From Robertmurraya_A mangrovi (GTDB lineage: Bacteria; Bacillota; Bacilli; Bacillales; Cytobacillaceae), in assembly GCF_034427655.1 (NCBI RefSeq), contig NZ_JAXOFX010000003.1, positions 353,529 to 417,528 of the forward strand: a stretch of DNA of 64,000 bases. Reading direction: 5' to 3'. The notes under the pieces are model-generated. The model saw nothing but the letters and a program-made list of their open reading frames with translations, did no database searches and was not told the DNA's origin. A program made the position numbers and the translations under genes. Below are positions 32,423 to 40,625 of this stretch, in pieces. Positions within the stretch are counted from its first letter, which is position 1. Each line of letters starts with the position of its first letter.

Positions 32423-33733
32423 ATGAGTAGAACAAACCGAATTACACGTTGGGAACCAGAAGACGAACATTTTTGGCAAACAGAAGGAAAAAAACACGCT
32501 CGTAGAAACTTACTTATCTCAGTACCCACTTTAATGTTAGCGTTTATTGTATGGCAAATTTGGTCCGTTGTTGCTGTTAGACTAAATGATGTAGGCTTTA
32601 ACTATACTCCAGAGCAGTTGTTTACTTTAGCTGCTATGCCTGGTTTAGTGGGAGCAACTCTACGATTCTTCTATACATTCTCAGTAGGTAAATTTGGTGG
32701 GCGAAACTGGGTGGTATTCTCAACTGCTATTTTAGCCATTCCCGCAGTAGGTATTGGTTTCGCTGTACAAAATCCAGACACACCTTACTCTGTTATGTTA
32801 TTACTAGCGGCACTTTGTGGACTTGGTGGAGGTAACTTCTCATCTGCATCAGCCAATATGAGTTTCTTCTTTCCAAAGAAAGAAAAAGGTACAGCTTTAG
32901 GAATCAACGGTGGTCTTGGTAACATGGGGGTATCTGTTGTTCAATTCGTTACTCCTTTAGTGATTACATCAAGCACTTTTGCATTAATTGGTAATGGTCA
33001 AGTATTACCAACTGGAGCAACAGTTTGGCTTCAAAATGCAGCATTTGTTTGGGTAATTCCAATTGTAATATTAACAATCGTAGCTTACTTTGGAATGGAT
33101 AATCTTCCTAATGCAAAACAATCAGTTGCGGATCAATTTGTCATTGTAAAACGTAAGCATACTTGGGTTATGACATGGTTATATGTAGCAACATTTGGTT
33201 CATTTATCGGTTATTCTGCAGCATTTCCATTATTATTAAAATCTCAGTTCCCTGAGCATATTGGTTTAGCCTTCTTAGGAGCATTCTTAGCAGCTGCCTT
33301 CAGACCAATTGGTGGTTGGATTTCAGATAAATTAGGTGGAGCGTTAGTAACTGCTTGGGTTTTAGTTTTCATGTCTGTAGGAGCAGGTTTTGTTATCTAC
33401 TTTACAACTGAAAAACACTTTGCAGGATTCTTAGCTTCATTCTTAGTCTTATTTGCAGCAGCAGGTATCGGTTCAGGTTCTACTTTCCAAATGATCCCGG
33501 ATATCTTCCCTGTTAAAGAAGCAGCACCTGTTCTAGGTTTCACTGCAGCATTTGCAGCTTACGGTTCCTTCTTTATTCCTAAGTTATTTGGTTGGTCAGT
33601 TGGAGCTACTGGAACTCCGGTAACAGCATTCTACTTCTTCATTGCATTCTATGTCATTTCGATTGGTTTAAACTGGTACTACTACCAAAGAGCTGGACAT
33701 AAATTAATTCCTGAATCTAAGAGAGTCGCATAA
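32423..33733 (+). CDS. narK: Nitrate/nitrite transporter, NarK family
   Basis: A 436-residue major facilitator protein with 12 membrane helices. The nitrate signature regions are present: LCGLGGGNFSSASANMSFFF with KEKGTALGINGGLGNMG in the first half, and AGIGSGSTFQMIPDIFP in the second. Substrate-binding arginines fit at LRFFYTFSVGKFGG and AAFRPIGGWISDKLGG. It would import nitrate to the cytoplasmic reductase, or exchange nitrite for nitrate. It is the last gene before a strong terminator. The start follows the preceding stop by two bases. Confidence 0.95.
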   Translation: MSRTNRITRWEPEDEHFWQTEGKKHARRNLLISVPTLMLAFIVWQIWSVVAVRLNDVGFNYTPEQLFTLAAMPGLVGATLRFFYTFSVGKFGGRNWVVFSTAILAIPAVGIGFAVQNPDTPYSVMLLLAALCGLGGGNFSSASANMSFFFPKKEKGTALGINGGLGNMGVSVVQFVTPLVITSSTFALIGNGQVLPTGATVWLQNAAFVWVIPIVILTIVAYFGMDNLPNAKQSVADQFVIVKRKHTWVMTWLYVATFGSFIGYSAAFPLLLKSQFPEHIGLAFLGAFLAAAFRPIGGWISDKLGGALVTAWVLVFMSVGAGFVIYFTTEKHFAGFLASFLVLFAAAGIGSGSTFQMIPDIFPVKEAAPVLGFTAAFAAYGSFFIPKLFGWSVGATGTPVTAFYFFIAFYVISIGLNWYYYQRAGHKLIPESKRVA

Positions 33734-33749
33734 ACAATATAAGTTAAAT

Positions 33750-33808
33750 AGATGGTCTCCAATATTCTTCATTTCTTCTGAAGATGAGAGGGACCATCTC
33801 TATTTTTT
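33750..33808 (+). terminator. Terminator ending the nitrate reductase operon
   Basis: AGATGGTC pairs with GACCATCT, with an inner TCTTCA/TGAAGA stem, followed by CTATTTTTT. Confidence 0.85.
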
Positions 33809-33872
33809 ATTATTTTTCAAGTTAGTGATATTGCTTATAGGTTTTAGGTGCTAAAAGGGGGAGGAAGGTTAA

Positions 33873-34520
33873 ATGGAGACTATTCAAGCTAAAAATCGAA
33901 TCAGTTCCTATATTATACAATCTCAAGAGGAAGAAATTAAACGGATTGCTCTAGAGCTTCATGAAGGAGTAGGACAAACTTTATATAGTCTATTTACAGG
34001 TCTTCAAGTGATTGAGTCTGGAATGGAACAAGAAGATATGAAGAACTATATACAAGAAATGAATCAAATGCTCGCTCATACAATCCAAGAGATTAGATTA
34101 TTATCCGTGGAGCTTCATCCACCAACATTAACTACTCTAGGACTATCACCTGCATTGAAAAGCTATCTAAATTTATATACGTCCACTTATGGAATTATGG
34201 TTGACCTTATCAACGAAGGGGAAGAACACAATTTAAAAGATCAAGAGAACATTACCCTTTTTCGTGTATGCCAAGAGGCGCTAGGGAATATTGCTAAATA
34301 TGCAGACACTTCAAAAGTGCAAATGCTGCTGAAATGGGAGTCTGATCATCTATCTATTGAGATTACTGATTACGGTAACGGATTCGATGTCAATCTTGTT
34401 GAAGATAAATCAGCAGGTTTAGCAGCCATGAAGGAGCGAATGTTACTAATAGGGGGAAAATGTACTATTTCTTCCATCATGGGTGAAGGTACTACTATTA
34501 GAGTATTTCTACCGTTATAA
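33873..34520 (+). CDS. Soluble NreB-like sensor histidine kinase without sensor domain
   Basis: A 215-residue kinase of the HisKA_3 type. The phospho-acceptor motif is IALELHEGVGQTLY, so the usual Asp after His is Glu. It is followed by VELHPPTLTTLGLSPALKSY and an HATPase_c domain with CQEALGNIAKYA and GNGFDV, AGLAAMKERM. Only about 25 residues precede the H box, so it lacks the PAS/Fe-S input of staphylococcal NreB and has no membrane segment. Input may come from the NreA-like protein or the second kinase encoded nearby. GGGGGAGG precedes the ATG. It likely phosphorylates the next gene's product. Confidence 0.88.
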   Translation: METIQAKNRISSYIIQSQEEEIKRIALELHEGVGQTLYSLFTGLQVIESGMEQEDMKNYIQEMNQMLAHTIQEIRLLSVELHPPTLTTLGLSPALKSYLNLYTSTYGIMVDLINEGEEHNLKDQENITLFRVCQEALGNIAKYADTSKVQMLLKWESDHLSIEITDYGNGFDVNLVEDKSAGLAAMKERMLLIGGKCTISSIMGEGTTIRVFLPL

Positions 34521-34590
34521 TAGTGGAATATCAAAAGTGAATCTTTCAATGATTTAAATGGTGTCATGTTTGACGAGGAGGATCAAAAAG

Positions 34591-35244
34591 TTGATAAAAA
34601 TATTATTATGTGATGATCATTCTGTTGTCAGGATGGGTTTGAAGATGCTATTAAATAACCACCCTGAAATGGAAGTGATAGGAGAAGCTTCAGAAGGAAA
34701 TGAAGGCATTCAGAAAGCACTCGAATTAAAGCCCAATGTTGTCGTGATGGATTTAAGCATGCCACACGGAAAGGATGGGCTTTCAGCTACATCTGAACTA
34801 AAGAAACTCATGCCTGAAGTAGTTATCTTAATTTTAACTATGCATGACGATGAAGAATATCTGTTTAGAGCCATCCAGGCGGGGGCTTCAGGTTGTATTT
34901 TAAAAAGTGCTCCACATGATGAACTGATAGGAGCCATCCATACAGTGGCAAATGGGAATGCCTATCTCCATCCTTCTGCTACAAAAAGATTAATGGAAGA
35001 ATATATTGTTGGAGTGAAACAGGGTGATACGGATTCATTCAATTTATTATCTGATCGAGAACGAGAAGTGTTAACTTTGATTGCAAAGGGATATTCTAAT
35101 AAAGAAATAGCGGAACAGCTCGTTATTAGTGTAAAAACCGTTGAAACTCATAAAGGTAATTTAATGGAGAAACTTCAGATGAAAACAAGACCTGAGTTAG
35201 TTACTTATGCACTTAAAAAAGGATTACTAGGTTATGGAGTATAA
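34591..35244 (+). CDS. NreC-like response regulator (NarL/FixJ family)
   Basis: A 217-residue regulator. The receiver domain starts IKILLCDDHSVVRMG, with phospho-acceptor Asp in VVVMDLSMPHGKDG. A C-terminal LuxR-type helix-turn-helix reads LLSDREREVLTLIAKGYSNK, then KTVETHKGNLMEKL. TTG 34591, six bases after GAGGAGGATC, is the start. By family and place it should activate the nitrate operon, possibly through the G/C palindromes at 27245-27282. Its end overlaps the NreA-like gene by 11 bases. Confidence 0.9.
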   Translation: MIKILLCDDHSVVRMGLKMLLNNHPEMEVIGEASEGNEGIQKALELKPNVVVMDLSMPHGKDGLSATSELKKLMPEVVILILTMHDDEEYLFRAIQAGASGCILKSAPHDELIGAIHTVANGNAYLHPSATKRLMEEYIVGVKQGDTDSFNLLSDREREVLTLIAKGYSNKEIAEQLVISVKTVETHKGNLMEKLQMKTRPELVTYALKKGLLGYGV

Positions 35245-35698
35245 AGACGAATTGCTAGTAGGAAAAGCAACTGAAATGATTGATGAAGCTTGTCAAGAAT
35301 TGTTAAAAGAGATTCAATGTGACTTTGTTGGTTTAGCTATACAGAATAAAAGAGGACCGGATATTAACTGGCGCTTTGCTGCAGGTAATCTCACTGACAA
35401 ATACAAGAGGATTACAGTTCGTTACGGGAAAGGAATTGCAGGGGGAGTCATTCTAACAGGAAGACCGATGAGTGTAAATGACTTTCCAAACAATATTGTA
35501 GGGAAAGTATTGGAGTACCCGATTATGCTTGCAGAAAAACTCCTTTTTTCCTATGCAGTACCCATCCATGTTAAAGGAATCCCTAAAGGGGTGTTATTGG
35601 TTGGAAGAAGAACAAAGAATATCATTACAGTTGAAGAACAATTGATTGTACAAAAGTACGCTAACAAATTAGATGACATGTTAAATCATCTTATTTGA
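35234..35698 (+). CDS. NreA-like GAF domain nitrate sensor
   Basis: A 154-residue single GAF domain protein. The segments INWRFAAGNL and KGIAGGVILTGRPMSVNDFP match the GAF core, and its location with an NreB-like kinase and an NreC-like regulator identifies it as NreA-like. In Staphylococcus carnosus NreA binds nitrate and relieves inhibition of the NreB kinase. A Trp (WRFAAG) and the following small hydrophobic loop sit where the nitrate pocket is expected, but I cannot confirm each ligand. The ATG lies within the last codons of the regulator gene, implying coupled translation. Confidence 0.8.
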   Translation: MEYKDELLVGKATEMIDEACQELLKEIQCDFVGLAIQNKRGPDINWRFAAGNLTDKYKRITVRYGKGIAGGVILTGRPMSVNDFPNNIVGKVLEYPIMLAEKLLFSYAVPIHVKGIPKGVLLVGRRTKNIITVEEQLIVQKYANKLDDMLNHLI

Positions 35699-35714
35699 TA
35701 TAGAAGGTGACTAT

Positions 35715-37415
35715 ATGCAAAGAATTACAAAGGGAAAAGGAATTCATTTTCCTAAGAATTCAAATGAAGCAACTATTGTAGTTGATCAGTCAGGAAAGAT
35801 TTCCTACATGAACCAACATGCTTGTCAAATATTTGGACTTACTGAAAAAAATATTAAGGATTACCAAATCAATCATCTATTACCAGACATTGTTCTGGAC
35901 AAAGTTGAAGAGGGTGCCATTACTCAGTTATTTGCCAAACATTCGTCAGGTAAACAGTTTCCGCTATTATTCCGAACGAATTATTTTAGTTTAGGTGAAC
36001 ACCCCTATTTTTTTATAAGTTTTTTTGATTTAAAAGAAAATAACCCCTTTAGTGAGTTAGTAGATTTAAAATTTGCTCTTGATGAATCCACCATTGTCGC
36101 ATTTACAGACAAACATGGTGTCATCCAATATGTAAATGATAAATTTTGTGAGGTGTCAAAGTACGGTAGAGAAGAACTACTTGGAAAAGACCATCGAATT
36201 ATTAATTCAGGTTATCATTCTAAAGAGTTTATGAGTCATTTATGGAAAACTATTTCATCAGGTAAAGTCTGGAGCGGAGAAATTAAAAACAAAGCGAAAG
36301 ATGGTACATATTACTGGGTTGATACAACCATTGTTCCTTTTTTAGACGAACATGGAAAACCATATAAATTTTTAGCCATTAGAAAAGAAATAACGGATTA
36401 TAAACGAGTAGTTGAAGAATTAAAGAAATCCATGCAAGAGCTTGTTGATTTAAAATTTGCCCTTGATACGTCTTCCATTGTGGCGATTACAGATCAAAAA
36501 GGGATGATTAAGTTTGTTAATGAACAATTTTCAAACATCTCTAAATACTCAAAAGAAGAATTATTAGGGAAAGATCACCGAATTATTAATTCTGGGCATC
36601 ATTCTAAAGAATTCTTTAAAGATTTATGGAAAACGATCTCTTCCGGTAAGGTTTGGAAGGGTGAAATTAAAAATAAGGCTAAAGATGGTTCCTATTACTG
36701 GGTAGACACAACTATCGTTCCATTTCTCGATGAGGAGGGAAAGCCGTATCAATATTTAGCGATACGCTACGAAATTACCGAAAGAAAAAAGGTCGAAGTT
36801 CAATTACAACAAATGATGACAAAAATTATCGATGTACAAGAGGAAGAGAGAAAAAGACTATCGAGGAACTTGCATGATGGTATTGGACAAAATTTGTATA
36901 GTCATTTAATCTCAATCAATATTCTTCAATCACAAGTTGAACACCCACTAATTGATCAGCTACAAGTTGAAGCAACAGAATTAATTGAAGAAGTTAGGAA
37001 AATCTCGCAAGAATTAAGACCTTCCGTATTAGATGACTTAGGTCTCGTTCCAGCAATACGTTCCTATTTAATACGATACTCTGATCATTATAAAATTGAT
37101 GTCCAATTTGACTGTTATTTAAATGTTCGTCTCACGGCTAATAAGGAAATTACCATTTATCGTATTATTCAAGAGGCACTAACAAACATTCGAAAGTATG
37201 CCGAAACGGAAAAGGTGTCGGTCACTTTAAGAGAAGCAGAAGATACGTTAAGAGTGGTAATAGAAGACATGGGAAAAGGCTTTGATGTGTCTAATACTAA
37301 CCGTGGTGTCGGATTATTTAGCATGGATGAGAGAGCTAAATCAGTGGGTGGAGACTTATTGATTCAATCAGAAATAGGAAAAGGTACGAAAATTTTACTT
37401 GAGGTCCCTTTATAA
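35715..37415 (+). CDS. PAS-PAS-PAS sensor histidine kinase, second NreB-type kinase
   Basis: A 566-residue soluble kinase. A divergent N-terminal PAS (about 12-105) is followed by two almost identical PAS domains (about 118-230 and 245-355), both containing GKDHRIINSG, HSKEF, LWKTISSGKVW and YYWVDTTIVPF. This is the Aer-like PAS type that often binds FAD or heme. The C-terminus is HisKA_3 (RKRLSRNLHDGIGQNLYSHL) plus HATPase (QEALTNIRKYAE, GVGLFSMDER). No membrane helix is present. With one NreC-like regulator upstream, it gives the system two kinases, this one perhaps sensing oxygen or redox state. Confidence 0.9.
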   Translation: MQRITKGKGIHFPKNSNEATIVVDQSGKISYMNQHACQIFGLTEKNIKDYQINHLLPDIVLDKVEEGAITQLFAKHSSGKQFPLLFRTNYFSLGEHPYFFISFFDLKENNPFSELVDLKFALDESTIVAFTDKHGVIQYVNDKFCEVSKYGREELLGKDHRIINSGYHSKEFMSHLWKTISSGKVWSGEIKNKAKDGTYYWVDTTIVPFLDEHGKPYKFLAIRKEITDYKRVVEELKKSMQELVDLKFALDTSSIVAITDQKGMIKFVNEQFSNISKYSKEELLGKDHRIINSGHHSKEFFKDLWKTISSGKVWKGEIKNKAKDGSYYWVDTTIVPFLDEEGKPYQYLAIRYEITERKKVEVQLQQMMTKIIDVQEEERKRLSRNLHDGIGQNLYSHLISINILQSQVEHPLIDQLQVEATELIEEVRKISQELRPSVLDDLGLVPAIRSYLIRYSDHYKIDVQFDCYLNVRLTANKEITIYRIIQEALTNIRKYAETEKVSVTLREAEDTLRVVIEDMGKGFDVSNTNRGVGLFSMDERAKSVGGDLLIQSEIGKGTKILLEVPL

Positions 37416-37457
37416 GTTAGTTCCAATTATCTTGAATGGAACTGGCTTTTTTATTTT
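37416..37457 (+). terminator. Terminator ending the Nre-type regulatory operon
   Basis: GTTAGTTCCA pairs with TGGAACTGGC (wobbles), followed by TTTTTTATTTTT. Confidence 0.85.
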
Positions 37458-37562
37458 TATCTTTAGCCAATAAATGGTATAAATAGTTTACGGGTAACTT
37501 ATTTTTCTAGATTTGAATCTTCCAAGTCTATTAATAGAAAATAAAGAACGATTTGGGGGCTT

Positions 37563-38120
37563 ATGAATATGGAATTCATTATCGGTAATAAAGTTAAGTT
37601 AAGAAAAATAAAAGAAGATGATTTAAAAATATTATGGCAGTTGATTTATGGAGTGGTAAATCCAGAATGGAAAAAATGGGATGCCCCATACTTCCCACTA
37701 AATCATATCGATTATGAAACCTTTTATAAAAGAGAAATAAAAGAAATCAATGGAGAAGAAGTAAGGTGGATGGCTATTGATGTGGATGGCGAAATTATTG
37801 GTACCGTAAGCTTTTATTGGGAACATCAACCTTCCAATTGGCTTGAAGCAGGAATTGTTATTTATAATCCAAAGTATTGGAACGGAGGATATGGAACAGA
37901 AGCGTTAAAGCTTTGGGTTGATACCATTTTTAAGACAAAGGATGTACCAAGAGTTGGTATTACCACTTGGTCAGGAAATGATCGCATGATGAAAGTGGCT
38001 GAAAAACTTGGTCTTCAATTAGAAGGGCGTATGCGTAAGTGTCGACAATACAATGGGGAGTATTATGATTCTATCCGAATGGGTATTTTAAGAGAGGAAT
38101 GGGAAGAGATATACACTTAG
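37563..38120 (+). CDS. GNAT acetyltransferase
   Basis: A 185-residue Acetyltransf_3-type protein. It opens EFIIGNKVKLRKIKEDDL, has the core strand WLEAGIVIYNPKYWNGGYGT with the acetyl-CoA loop, and ends TTWSGNDRMMKVAEKLGLQL, EGRMRKCRQYNGEYYDSI. The acceptor is unknown; relatives act on protein N termini, ribosomal proteins or antibiotics. Start ATG follows GGGGGCTT closely; a second ATG two codons later is possible. It is a single gene between the Nre terminator and a convergent hypothetical gene eight bases away. Confidence 0.87.
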   Translation: MNMEFIIGNKVKLRKIKEDDLKILWQLIYGVVNPEWKKWDAPYFPLNHIDYETFYKREIKEINGEEVRWMAIDVDGEIIGTVSFYWEHQPSNWLEAGIVIYNPKYWNGGYGTEALKLWVDTIFKTKDVPRVGITTWSGNDRMMKVAEKLGLQLEGRMRKCRQYNGEYYDSIRMGILREEWEEIYT

Positions 38121-38127
38121 GCACTAT

Positions 38128-38589
38128 CTAATCCCAAAAGTTAAAAATGATTTCACCTACTATTGCTGGCTTCCATCTCTTAATCTGATTTAGTTCAGCG
38201 ATGTTTAATTCATTCTCATTTAATATCAGATGATTTTTGTGATTTTTATATTGTATCGGTTCATATAACTCAGTAAATGTTAACACACGATAACCTTCTT
38301 GATATGGTAAGAACCTTGGTATGTCAATAAAATCAATGTTAAAAGCGTTCACGGATTTTGCAAAAGCTAAATAGGGGTAATGAGCGTTTAATAAAATGTG
38401 AATGATTTCCTTTTCATATTCTAATATAGCTTCGTAAAAATTCACATTGATTTCAGGTTGGTTAAATTCTAATAAAGTACCAGCAGTTAATCTACAGAGA
38501 TGAATGCAGGTTTCTTTAAATTCTTTTCTATTTGTCATCGGAGGTTCATCTCTATAATAAAAACCCGAAACACCAGATTTTAATAACAT
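38128..38589 (-). CDS. Hypothetical protein
   Basis: A 153-residue soluble protein that I do not recognise. It is rich in aromatic and acidic residues, with a helical middle (NFYEAILEYEKEIIHILLN) and a strand-rich end. CIHLCRLTAG contains two Cys. No signal peptide or membrane helix. AAGGAG lies six bases before the ATG, supporting translation. It follows a DUF421 gene by 66 bases on the same strand, with a long hairpin in the gap, and may or may not be co-transcribed. Confidence 0.7.
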   Translation of the reverse strand: MLLKSGVSGFYYRDEPPMTNRKEFKETCIHLCRLTAGTLLEFNQPEINVNFYEAILEYEKEIIHILLNAHYPYLAFAKSVNAFNIDFIDIPRFLPYQEGYRVLTFTELYEPIQYKNHKNHLILNENELNIAELNQIKRWKPAIVGEIIFNFWD

Positions 38590-38606
38590 TTTTAACTCCT
38601 TAGAGA

Positions 38607-38641
38607 CAGGGATTAGTATATATTGAGGATACTAATCCCTG
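38607..38641. repeat. Long inverted repeat upstream of the hypothetical gene
   Basis: CAGGGATTAGTAT and ATACTAATCCCTG are a perfect 13-bp stem with a nine-base loop. On the minus strand it ends just before the ribosome site of the 153-residue protein. No T run follows in either direction, so it may be a leader structure or an operator rather than a terminator. Confidence 0.7.
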
Positions 38642-38655
38642 GCTCTATTTTAATT

Positions 38656-39345
38656 TTAGTGCAGTAGATCATTTTTTCTGTCTACATACATTTGGTTCGT
38701 TTGATCAACCTGAGCTAATTTAACCTCTGTCCAGTCATCTACTCCAACATGCTCTAGTTGTTTCTTTAGCCATCTCTCGTCTTTACCTAATTCCTGCAGT
38801 CCTTTTTTAATTAAATGCCCATCAATTACGACTGCTTGCGGTACTCCTCGTGAAAGAGCTGATAAATTCATGTCCTGACGTGTGACAGGTTGTATGTCGG
38901 ATTTTTTTAATGCACTAATCGTTCCATCTGTTTCAAAGTATGCAAGTTCTACTTCATCTAAGTAAAAAATGTTCTTCTTTCGGAGCATGAAAAGAAGATT
39001 ATCCATATTCAAACGGCCTTTTTTCATCGCTTCCTCTAATATTTTTCCCTGCTTAATAATAAGAAGTGGCTCACCATCTCCTACTTTACGAACTTTGTAA
39101 GATTTTACACCAAGCCAATCTAAAACGAGTGCGAGTAAACAAAACATAGATAAACCAGCTACGCCTACCCAAAGGGATATATTTACATTTAACATCATAT
39201 TTGCAGCAACGGAACCAATCGTAATTCCGGCTACATAATCAAAAAACGTTACTTGGGCTATTAACTTTTTACCTAATAACCTACACCAAATTAATAACAC
39301 GAAAAAAGCTATAATCGCTCTAAAAATAATTTGCCAATATTCCAT
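38656..39345 (-). CDS. DUF421 (YetF/YdfS) family membrane protein
   Basis: A 229-residue protein with three N-terminal membrane helices (about 5-25, 35-55, 60-78) and a cytoplasmic domain with two similar parts. The opening motif FFVLLIWCRLLGKKLIAQVT, FFDYVAGITIGSVAA and later MDNLLFMLRKKNIFYLDEVE are standard for DUF421, which includes B. subtilis YetF and YdfS. These proteins are found in spores or the cell membrane; the function is unclear. ATG 39345 was chosen because GAGGTG lies six bases upstream. Confidence 0.9.
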   Translation of the reverse strand: MEYWQIIFRAIIAFFVLLIWCRLLGKKLIAQVTFFDYVAGITIGSVAANMMLNVNISLWVGVAGLSMFCLLALVLDWLGVKSYKVRKVGDGEPLLIIKQGKILEEAMKKGRLNMDNLLFMLRKKNIFYLDEVELAYFETDGTISALKKSDIQPVTRQDMNLSALSRGVPQAVVIDGHLIKKGLQELGKDERWLKKQLEHVGVDDWTEVKLAQVDQTNQMYVDRKNDLLH

Positions 39346-39495
39346 AGTTAACACCTCACTAATTATTTTTCATTTTTATATATAAAAATAATCCATTTTT
39401 CATTATATAAAATTTGGTAAAAATTCTTCGTATAAGTAAATGTAAATTAGATGATGATAACGTTGGAATTCCAAATGACTACCCGGGGGTAAGAA

Positions 39496-40071
39496 ATGAA
39501 CACTGAACAACTTGGTGCACATGAAGTACTAGAACTCCATGAAGTTTTAACTTGTGCGATTAATAGCATTAATCAATTTCATATTTATGAAACACTTGTA
39601 ACGGATGAGTCTTTATTAGAAATATTACATCATCAATTGAATTTTATGATCAATGAGTACAACCAGCTTATACAGCTAACACAAAAACCTGAAACAATGA
39701 CAGAAGGGAAGAGCACATATAAAGTCTTTTCAGAGTTTGTGCCTAGATACGGATTAGATAATCCAATGCAGGTTTATCCTAAACCTTCTATACAGAATAT
39801 GACTGACCAAGATCTTGCACAAGGGATGTTGAGTATCCATAAATCAAGTGCAGTCGTAAAAATGACAGCTTCTCTTGAAATCTCGAACAAAAACTTAAGA
39901 GATACGATTATTCAAAGTGCTAAAAACTGTTCTGATCAAGCCTATGAATTATTTGAATATATGAATAGACGAGGTTTTTATCAAGTCCCTACTTTAGTGA
40001 ATCAAAATGACCTTTTAGCAAAATATATAGAAGCACCAAATGAAGATCAGTTAAGAAATGGTTTTCAATAA
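39496..40071 (+). CDS. Spore coat protein, CotF-like
   Basis: A 191-residue helical protein. ELHEVLTCAINSINQFHIYE and a second helical bundle part starting SSAVVKMTASLEISNKNLRD resemble the coat protein F (ferritin-like bundle) family of Bacillus. FEYMNRRGFYQVP near the end is also typical. It would be a structural component of the spore coat or a related envelope layer. GGGGGTAAGAA lies just before the ATG. The Gln-rich gene 35 bases downstream is probably in the same unit. Confidence 0.78.
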   Translation: MNTEQLGAHEVLELHEVLTCAINSINQFHIYETLVTDESLLEILHHQLNFMINEYNQLIQLTQKPETMTEGKSTYKVFSEFVPRYGLDNPMQVYPKPSIQNMTDQDLAQGMLSIHKSSAVVKMTASLEISNKNLRDTIIQSAKNCSDQAYELFEYMNRRGFYQVPTLVNQNDLLAKYIEAPNEDQLRNGFQ

Positions 40072-40106
40072 ACATAATCCTAAAAGATTTAAATGGAGGA
40101 ATGACT

Positions 40107-40463
40107 ATGAATAATACACATAATGTCATTAATGAATGTAGACAACTTGCTCAACAATTAATTAATCAAACAGAACAAGGGAACCAACAATACAGACAAA
40201 TGTTACAACAGGAACAACAAAACGCTCAAATGCTTGAGCAATTAGTTCAACGTGAGCGCCAAGCGGCTCAATATCTTCAACAAAGCTTACAAAATCATCA
40301 TATTGCGATCCAACGTTGTCAAGAAGTGATTAACCTTTGTAACCAAATGGAACAACAAATGTCTACTCAAATGGGAATCTCTAGCTACCAACCGGTTAGC
40401 GGCCAACACATTCCTTCGTATAACACACAACAACACATGACATTCCGTCAACAAGGTCATTAA
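40107..40463 (+). CDS. Gln-rich coiled-coil protein, probable spore coat component
   Basis: A 118-residue protein with very high Gln content (for example MLQQEQQNAQMLEQL). A coiled coil covers about residues 10-90, and the tail is low in complexity (SYQPVSGQHIPSYNTQQ). It resembles small coat-associated proteins by composition only. The second ATG, seven bases after GGAGGA, is the likely start. Its place directly after a CotF-like gene and before a terminator supports a spore-surface role. No exact family is known to me. Confidence 0.72.
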   Translation: MNNTHNVINECRQLAQQLINQTEQGNQQYRQMLQQEQQNAQMLEQLVQRERQAAQYLQQSLQNHHIAIQRCQEVINLCNQMEQQMSTQMGISSYQPVSGQHIPSYNTQQHMTFRQQGH

Positions 40464-40484
40464 TGTTTGAATATAACCTTCTTG

Positions 40485-40511
40485 AAGCTAGAGATTTCTC
40501 TAGCTTTTTTT
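40485..40511 (+). terminator. Terminator after the coat protein genes
   Basis: AAGCTAGAGA and TCTCTAGCTT pair almost without a loop (the inner pairs may open), followed by TTTTT. Confidence 0.88.
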
Positions 40512-40625
40512 CAATGTTTAAAACACCAATAGAATAGGTGTTTAATGCATCAATTAGCTATAAATGGGGATGATTATAGTAAGTTTAGCAAGCCTTGGAC
40601 TTCTGAATGTAGGAGGGATGGTAGT

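Noticed and set aside
38607..38641. Hairpin as a terminator for the DUF421 gene
   Set aside because: The stem is strong but no T run follows on the minus strand; instead the next gene's ribosome site comes directly after. Kept as a repeat.
40506..40625. ydaO-type cyclic di-AMP riboswitch before the Ktr gene
   Set aside because: Only about 115 bases are available after the preceding terminator, and only a simple AAACACC/GGTGTTT hairpin is present.
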